A DNA stretch of 64,000 bases from Nitrospira sp. SG-bin2. GTDB lineage: Bacteria > Nitrospirota > Nitrospiria > Nitrospirales > Nitrospiraceae. The notes under the pieces were generated by a model. It saw only the letters and a list, made by a program, of their open reading frames with translations, was not told the origin of the DNA and made no database searches. Shown here one piece after another: positions 59,946 to 64,000 of the stretch. Numbering within the stretch: position 1 is the first letter of the stretch; each line of letters begins with the position of its first letter. The translations under genes were made by a program, and so were the position numbers. The stretch is taken from the NCBI GenBank assembly GCA_002083405.1, contig LVWT01000049.1:124001-188000 (forward strand). Reading direction: 5' to 3'.

Positions 59946-60964
59946 GCGATGTGTTGAAGGGGAAAACGGTGCTGATTACCGGGGGAACCGGATCCTTTGG
60001 TCGGGCATTCGTGGATATCCTCCGGCCTCGTGAGGTGAAAGAAATCCGCATTTTCAGTCGCGATGAATTGAAGCAAGAAATGATGCGGATAGAGTTGAAC
60101 GAACCGCGCCTCAAATTTCATATCGGCGACGTCAGAAGCCGCGCGAGTGTGGATGCGGTGATGCAAGGTGTGGACTTCGTCTTCCATGCTGCGGCCCTGA
60201 AACAAGTGCCATCCTGTGATTTTTTCCCTATGCAGGCTGTCTACACCAATGTCATTGGCAGCCACAATGTGGTTGATTCTGCCATCCAGCACGAGGCGAC
60301 AAAGGTTATCTGCTTGAGCACGGACAAGGCGGTTTATCCGATCAATGCGATGGGTATGACGAAGGCCTTGATGGAAAAAGTGGCTCAGGCTGCCGCACGC
60401 ACGACCGGTCCCGGCGCCACCGTGGTGAGCACGGTGCGGTATGGAAATGTGATGTACTCGCGTGGCTCGGTCATTCCACTCTTTGTCCAACAAATCAGGG
60501 CACAAGAGTCGCTGACCGTCACCGAGCCAGGCATGACGCGGTTTTTGCTTCCGCTATCGGAGGCCGTGGATCTCGTTCTGTTTGCCTTTGAGCATGGACG
60601 GCAGGGAGACATTCTGATTCGCAAGGCGCCTGCCTGTACGGTAGCCGACTTGGCAGCGGCCATGAAAACGGTATTTAAGTCCACGGTGCCGGTGAAAGTG
60701 ATCGGCGTCCGTCATGGTGAAAAACTCTATGAAACGCTGGCGACCCGGGAAGAACTTCGCCGCGCCGACGACATGAAGGAGTACTATCGAGTCGCCATGG
60801 ATTCGCGGGATTTGAATTACAGCCAGTATTTCACGGAAGGCGACATCCACGAGGCTGAAGTGGATGACTACACGTCCCACAACACAAATCGCTTGACCGT
60901 TAAAGAGGTCGAGGCATTGCTGCGCACCCTGCCTGAAATTCAGCAGGCGCTCGCGACATCATGA
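59942..60964 (+). CDS. capE: UDP-N-acetylglucosamine 4,6-dehydratase/5-epimerase (CapE type)
   Basis: The 340-residue SDR enzyme starts the UDP-L-FucNAc pathway: UDP-GlcNAc to a 4-keto-6-deoxy-L-arabino sugar. Motifs: LITGGTGSFGRAFV, AAALKQVPSCDFFP and STDKAVYPINAMGMTKALMEK (long stretch, about residues 120-140), where Met replaces the usual catalytic Tyr, as in CapE/WbjB enzymes. HGEKLYETL and an EYYRVAMDSRDLNY tail complete the family pattern. It overlaps the WbuB-like gene by 4 bases and is followed by capF and capG. Confidence 0.94.
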   Translation: MSDVLKGKTVLITGGTGSFGRAFVDILRPREVKEIRIFSRDELKQEMMRIELNEPRLKFHIGDVRSRASVDAVMQGVDFVFHAAALKQVPSCDFFPMQAVYTNVIGSHNVVDSAIQHEATKVICLSTDKAVYPINAMGMTKALMEKVAQAAARTTGPGATVVSTVRYGNVMYSRGSVIPLFVQQIRAQESLTVTEPGMTRFLLPLSEAVDLVLFAFEHGRQGDILIRKAPACTVADLAAAMKTVFKSTVPVKVIGVRHGEKLYETLATREELRRADDMKEYYRVAMDSRDLNYSQYFTEGDIHEAEVDDYTSHNTNRLTVKEVEALLRTLPEIQQALATS

Positions 60965-60983
60965 GCGGGACCAGCAGGAGCAT

Positions 60984-62084
60984 ATGACGACCATTGCTGT
61001 CACCGGTATCGACGGCTTCCTTGGCTGGCATCTGCGGGTTTATTATCATGCCAGCCAGGAAGTGAAGCTGGTCGGGATCGATCGATCGGTTTGTCGGGAT
61101 GCCGGTCGATTTCGAGAGATCGTGCGGGAAGCGGACGTCGTTGTCCATCTTGCGGGGATGAACCGCGGCGATGATCGTGAAATCGAAACGGTCAATGTCG
61201 ACCTGACGAGCCAACTGATAGCCGCCTGCAGAGAGGCTGAAGCTCATCCGCAGATCGTGTTGGCCAACTCGACTCATTGCGAGCGAGACACTGCATATGG
61301 CCGATCGAAACGGCGCAGCGCTGAACTTCTGGCGGCGTGGGCGAAGGATACCGGCTCCGTCTTTACCGATTTCGTCATCCCCAATGTGTACGGGGAGGGC
61401 GGACGACCGTTCTACAATTCCGTCGTCTCCACGTTCTGCCATCAGCTGGCCTCGGGGGAGGAGCCGTCCATTATTCAGGACGGGCGACTCGAACTGATCC
61501 ACGCTCAGGCGGTGGCGGAAGAGGCGGCGTCGGCCATCAAGCGTGGGGCGGGAGGAGAAATCAGGCTGGCCGGCTCGGCGATGTCCGTCTCGGACCTGCT
61601 CCGGAAGCTGCAGGGGTTCGACCGGTCGTATCGTGGGCACCTTATCCCGCAATTCCCGCAAGACATGGATCTGGACCTGTTCAATACCTATCGATCCTAT
61701 CTGTACCCGAAACACTACCCGGTGACGCTGCAAGTGCATGGTGACGCGCGCGGCCAGTTGTTCGAGGCGGTCAAGAGCATCCACGGCGGCCAGTGTTTCA
61801 TCTCCACCACGAAGCCGGGCATTACGCGGGGCGACCACTATCATACGAGGAAGGTCGAGCGATTTCTGGTCTTGAACGGTGAGGCGGTAATCCGAATCAG
61901 GAAGCTCTTCACTGGGGACACGGTTGAATTCAAAGTAACGGGGTCGGTTCCTCAGTACATCGATATGCCCACCTTTTGCACCCACAGCATCACGAACACG
62001 GGCAGCGGGGATCTCACGACCCTGTTCTGGGCACATGAAATCTACGATCCGCAACGATCCGACACCATCCGGGAGCCAGTGTAG
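60984..62084 (+). CDS. capF: UDP-2-acetamido-2,6-dideoxy-hexulose reductase (CapF type)
   Basis: The 366-residue bifunctional enzyme has an N-terminal SDR domain (VTGIDGFLGWHLRVYYHAS, LANSTHCERDTAYGRSKRR with YxxxK, IPNVYGEGGRPFYNSVVSTFCHQLA region) and a C-terminal cupin (about 245-366; GDARGQLFEAVKS, GDHYHTRKVERFLVL with the metal-binding His residues, MPTFCTHSITNTGS). CapF epimerises and reduces the CapE product to UDP-L-6-deoxytaloNAc. It sits between capE and the 2-epimerase gene, the standard order. Confidence 0.95.
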   Translation: MTTIAVTGIDGFLGWHLRVYYHASQEVKLVGIDRSVCRDAGRFREIVREADVVVHLAGMNRGDDREIETVNVDLTSQLIAACREAEAHPQIVLANSTHCERDTAYGRSKRRSAELLAAWAKDTGSVFTDFVIPNVYGEGGRPFYNSVVSTFCHQLASGEEPSIIQDGRLELIHAQAVAEEAASAIKRGAGGEIRLAGSAMSVSDLLRKLQGFDRSYRGHLIPQFPQDMDLDLFNTYRSYLYPKHYPVTLQVHGDARGQLFEAVKSIHGGQCFISTTKPGITRGDHYHTRKVERFLVLNGEAVIRIRKLFTGDTVEFKVTGSVPQYIDMPTFCTHSITNTGSGDLTTLFWAHEIYDPQRSDTIREPV

Positions 62085-62086
62085 CC

Positions 62087-63214
62087 ATGAAAAAACTCAA
62101 AGTCATGACGGTGGTTGGGACACGCCCCGAGATCATCAGGCTGTCGCGAGTGCTCGCTTGCCTCGATCGACATACGGACCATTGCCTGGTACACACCGGT
62201 CAAAACTATGACTACGAATTGAATGAGATCTTCTTTAAAGAACTGGAGATTCGAAAGCCGGACTATGTCTTGGAGGCCGCGGGGCAGTCGGTAGCAGAGA
62301 CGATCGGGACTATTCTCATCAAGATCGATCCAATCCTGGCAAAAGAGAATCCTGATGCGCTCCTTGTCTTGGGGGATACCAATAGTTGCTTGGCTGTGAT
62401 AGTCGCTAAACGCAGAAAGATCCCTGTGTTTCACATGGAGGCAGGGAATCGATGCTTCGATCAGCGCGTCCCGGAGGAATTGAATCGAAAGATTGTCGAT
62501 CACCTGAGTGATATCAATGTGACGTACAGCGAGTTGGCTCGCGAGTATCTGCTCAGGGAAGGATTGCCCCCTGAGCGTGTAATCAAAACGGGCAGCCCGA
62601 TGTACGAAGTGGTATCCCACTACCGCTCGAAGATCGAGCAATCGGATGTGCTGAGTCGGTTGGGCCTGCAAGCCGGTGACTATTTCGTGGTCAGTGCCCA
62701 TCGGGAAGAGAACGTCGATTCGCCTGCACAGTTTGACAAGCTCGTCGGCCTGCTCATCGGTCTGGCCGATGTCTATCAGCGGCGCCTTATATTTTCAGCC
62801 CATCCACGGACCCGGGCGCGAATTGAGTCATCCAGGGTCCGATTGCCCAAGCTGGTGGAGCTTCACAAACCCTTCGGATTATTTGATTACGTCCATCTGG
62901 AGATGCAGGCCTGTGCGGTCTTATCCGATAGCGGAACGATCACGGAAGAATCTTCCATCCTGAATTTTCCGGCGGTCAATATCCGCGAGGCGCATGAGCG
63001 TCCGGAGGGCATGGAAGAGGGGGCGGTGATGATGACGGGGCTTGATCGTGAGCGGGTTATGCAGGCGCTGTCTATTTTGGAGAAACAGCCCCGGGGAGAG
63101 CAACGAACGTTGCGGATCGTGCGGGACTATGATGTGCCGAATGTCTCCGAGAAAGTTCTCCGTATCATTCTCAGCTATACGGATTACGTGAATCGCCTTG
63201 TGTGGCATAAGTGA
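62087..63214 (+). CDS. capG: UDP-N-acetyl-6-deoxytalosamine 2-epimerase (CapG/WbjD type)
   Basis: The 375-residue non-hydrolysing 2-epimerase belongs to the WecB family: VMTVVGTRPEIIRLSRVLA, GQNYDYELNEIFFKELEI (typical of the FucNAc branch), LVLGDTNSCL, VFHMEAGNRCFDQRVPEELNRKIVDHL (about 105-130) and SDSGTITEESSIL. In this context it completes UDP-L-FucNAc. It starts two bases after capF. WecB proper is less likely because of its neighbours. Confidence 0.93.
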   Translation: MKKLKVMTVVGTRPEIIRLSRVLACLDRHTDHCLVHTGQNYDYELNEIFFKELEIRKPDYVLEAAGQSVAETIGTILIKIDPILAKENPDALLVLGDTNSCLAVIVAKRRKIPVFHMEAGNRCFDQRVPEELNRKIVDHLSDINVTYSELAREYLLREGLPPERVIKTGSPMYEVVSHYRSKIEQSDVLSRLGLQAGDYFVVSAHREENVDSPAQFDKLVGLLIGLADVYQRRLIFSAHPRTRARIESSRVRLPKLVELHKPFGLFDYVHLEMQACAVLSDSGTITEESSILNFPAVNIREAHERPEGMEEGAVMMTGLDRERVMQALSILEKQPRGEQRTLRIVRDYDVPNVSEKVLRIILSYTDYVNRLVWHK

Positions 63215-63232
63215 ACGGGTGTCAGAGGGACC

Positions 63233-64000
63233 ATGAGCGAGCGAATTGTGGTCACAGGAGCGAACGGGTTTGTCGGCTCGGCGCTGTGCCGCCGACTTCA
63301 TTCCGCCGGGCTGGTCGTTCGCAGCGCAGTGCGGGATCGGGCGAAGTTGCCGCAAGGCACGGTCTCGGAATCCAAAGATCTTGAATGGGTGGCGCTACAC
63401 GACCAATCGCCGGAGGATGAAACCAGACATGCGCTGCAGGACGTATCGGCGGTCGTTCATCTGGCGGCGCGGGTCCATGTCATGTCTGACGATGCCGCGG
63501 ACCCGTTGCGCGAGTTTCGCCGGGTCAACCGCGACTGGACAGAGCGGTTGGCCCGAGCCGCTGCCTTGCAGGGTGTCCGCCGATTTGTGTACCTGAGCTC
63601 GATCAAGGTGAACGGGGAAAGCAACGCCGGTCCATTCACCGAACAGGATCTCCCGAATCCGCAAGATCCCTATGGGATATCCAAGTGGGAAGCAGAGCAG
63701 GCACTCGCTCGAGTCTCATCCCAGACGGGTCTGGAGATCGTCATGATCCGATCGCCGCTTGTGTACGGACCAGGGGTCGGAGGGAATGTTCTGCAACTCC
63801 TGCATATCATCCGCCGTGGAATTCCCCTCCCGCTCGCATCGGCACACAATCGCCGGAGTTTGATCTATCTGGGGAATCTGGTCGATGCCCTTGCCTGTTG
63901 TGTGAAGGACGTACGTGCCGCCGGGCAGACCTATCTCGTGAGCGACGGAGAGGACCTCTCCACGCCTGAATTGATTCGACGACTCGCCAAAGCCTTGGAA
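63233..64000 (+). CDS. NAD-dependent epimerase/dehydratase, right-truncated (WbpV-like)
   Basis: ATG 63233 opens a frame that is still open at the right edge (256 codons). The N-terminus is an extended SDR loop (VVTGANGFVGSALCRRL), then VVHLAARVHVMSD, VYLSSIKVNGE, the catalytic YxxxK in DPYGISKWEAEQAL and RSPLVYGPGVGGNVLQLL. This pattern is typical of WbpV and related reductases/epimerases that precede WbpL-type initiating transferases in O-antigen loci. It may act on a UDP-4-keto-HexNAc; the partner gene lies beyond the window. Confidence 0.88.
   Translation, partial: MSERIVVTGANGFVGSALCRRLHSAGLVVRSAVRDRAKLPQGTVSESKDLEWVALHDQSPEDETRHALQDVSAVVHLAARVHVMSDDAADPLREFRRVNRDWTERLARAAALQGVRRFVYLSSIKVNGESNAGPFTEQDLPNPQDPYGISKWEAEQALARVSSQTGLEIVMIRSPLVYGPGVGGNVLQLLHIIRRGIPLPLASAHNRRSLIYLGNLVDALACCVKDVRAAGQTYLVSDGEDLSTPELIRRLAKALE

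Noticed and set aside
1..64000. CRISPR arrays, tRNA and rRNA genes
   Set aside because: No regular spacer-repeat array and no tRNA or rRNA sequence was recognised on either strand by eye; a covariance-model search would be needed to exclude tRNAs fully.

Overview
The window comes from a diderm (LPS-bearing) bacterium of moderately high GC. The gene content and the style of the dispersed intergenic repeats suggest a Nitrospirota, Nitrospira-like organism. That assignment is an inference: no rRNA or other phylogenetic marker lies in the window. No rRNA, tRNA or CRISPR array was seen.

Layout. (1) 1-457: a DUF433/DUF5615 toxin-antitoxin pair whose toxin is broken. (2) 754-8014, plus strand: TerC-type membrane protein, DUF1844 protein, an NtrY/NtrX-like two-component pair, purM-purN. 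(3) 8082-15973, mostly minus strand: small secreted protein, HD-domain hydrolase, DUF2062 membrane protein, thiL, lon, galU. (4) 16467-34757, plus strand: envelope locus bamA, two Skp-like genes, fabZ, lpxA, lpxI, a Gfo/Idh oxidoreductase, lpxB, msbA, a DUF374 acyltransferase, waaA, lpxK, a waaF-gmhB fusion, a methyltransferase and two more heptosyltransferase-family genes. Together these make lipid A, Kdo and heptose inner core and export the product. lpxC and lpxD are not here. (5) 34912 to the right edge: a surface-polysaccharide (O-antigen-like) locus. It opens with a winged-helix/Rossmann regulator, a four-helix-bundle gene and a NusG/UpxY-type antiterminator. It continues with a DegT aminotransferase, an inserted DUF433/DUF5615 module, a decayed cysC, two GDP-mannose-dehydratase-family genes, a PglK-type ABC flippase, many glycosyltransferases, FkbM and other methyltransferases and an asparagine synthase. 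It ends with a UDP-L-FucNAc set (WbuB-like transferase, CapE, CapF, CapG) and a truncated epimerase.

The most unusual feature is a family of palindromic repeats (T/G-rich left arm, A/C-rich right arm). One copy sits in frame inside waaA. One forms the linker of the waaF-gmhB fusion. One directly precedes the four-helix-bundle gene, and a related half-arm forms the end of that gene and the start of the antiterminator gene. Other points worth attention are a classical A AAA AAC slippery site exactly where the DUF374 acyltransferase needs a -1 shift, a toxin-antitoxin module lying between two copies of the 3' end of the DegT gene, and a duplicated FkbM-glycosyltransferase block. Antisense and overlapping open frames across the GC-rich genes were treated as shadows and left out.
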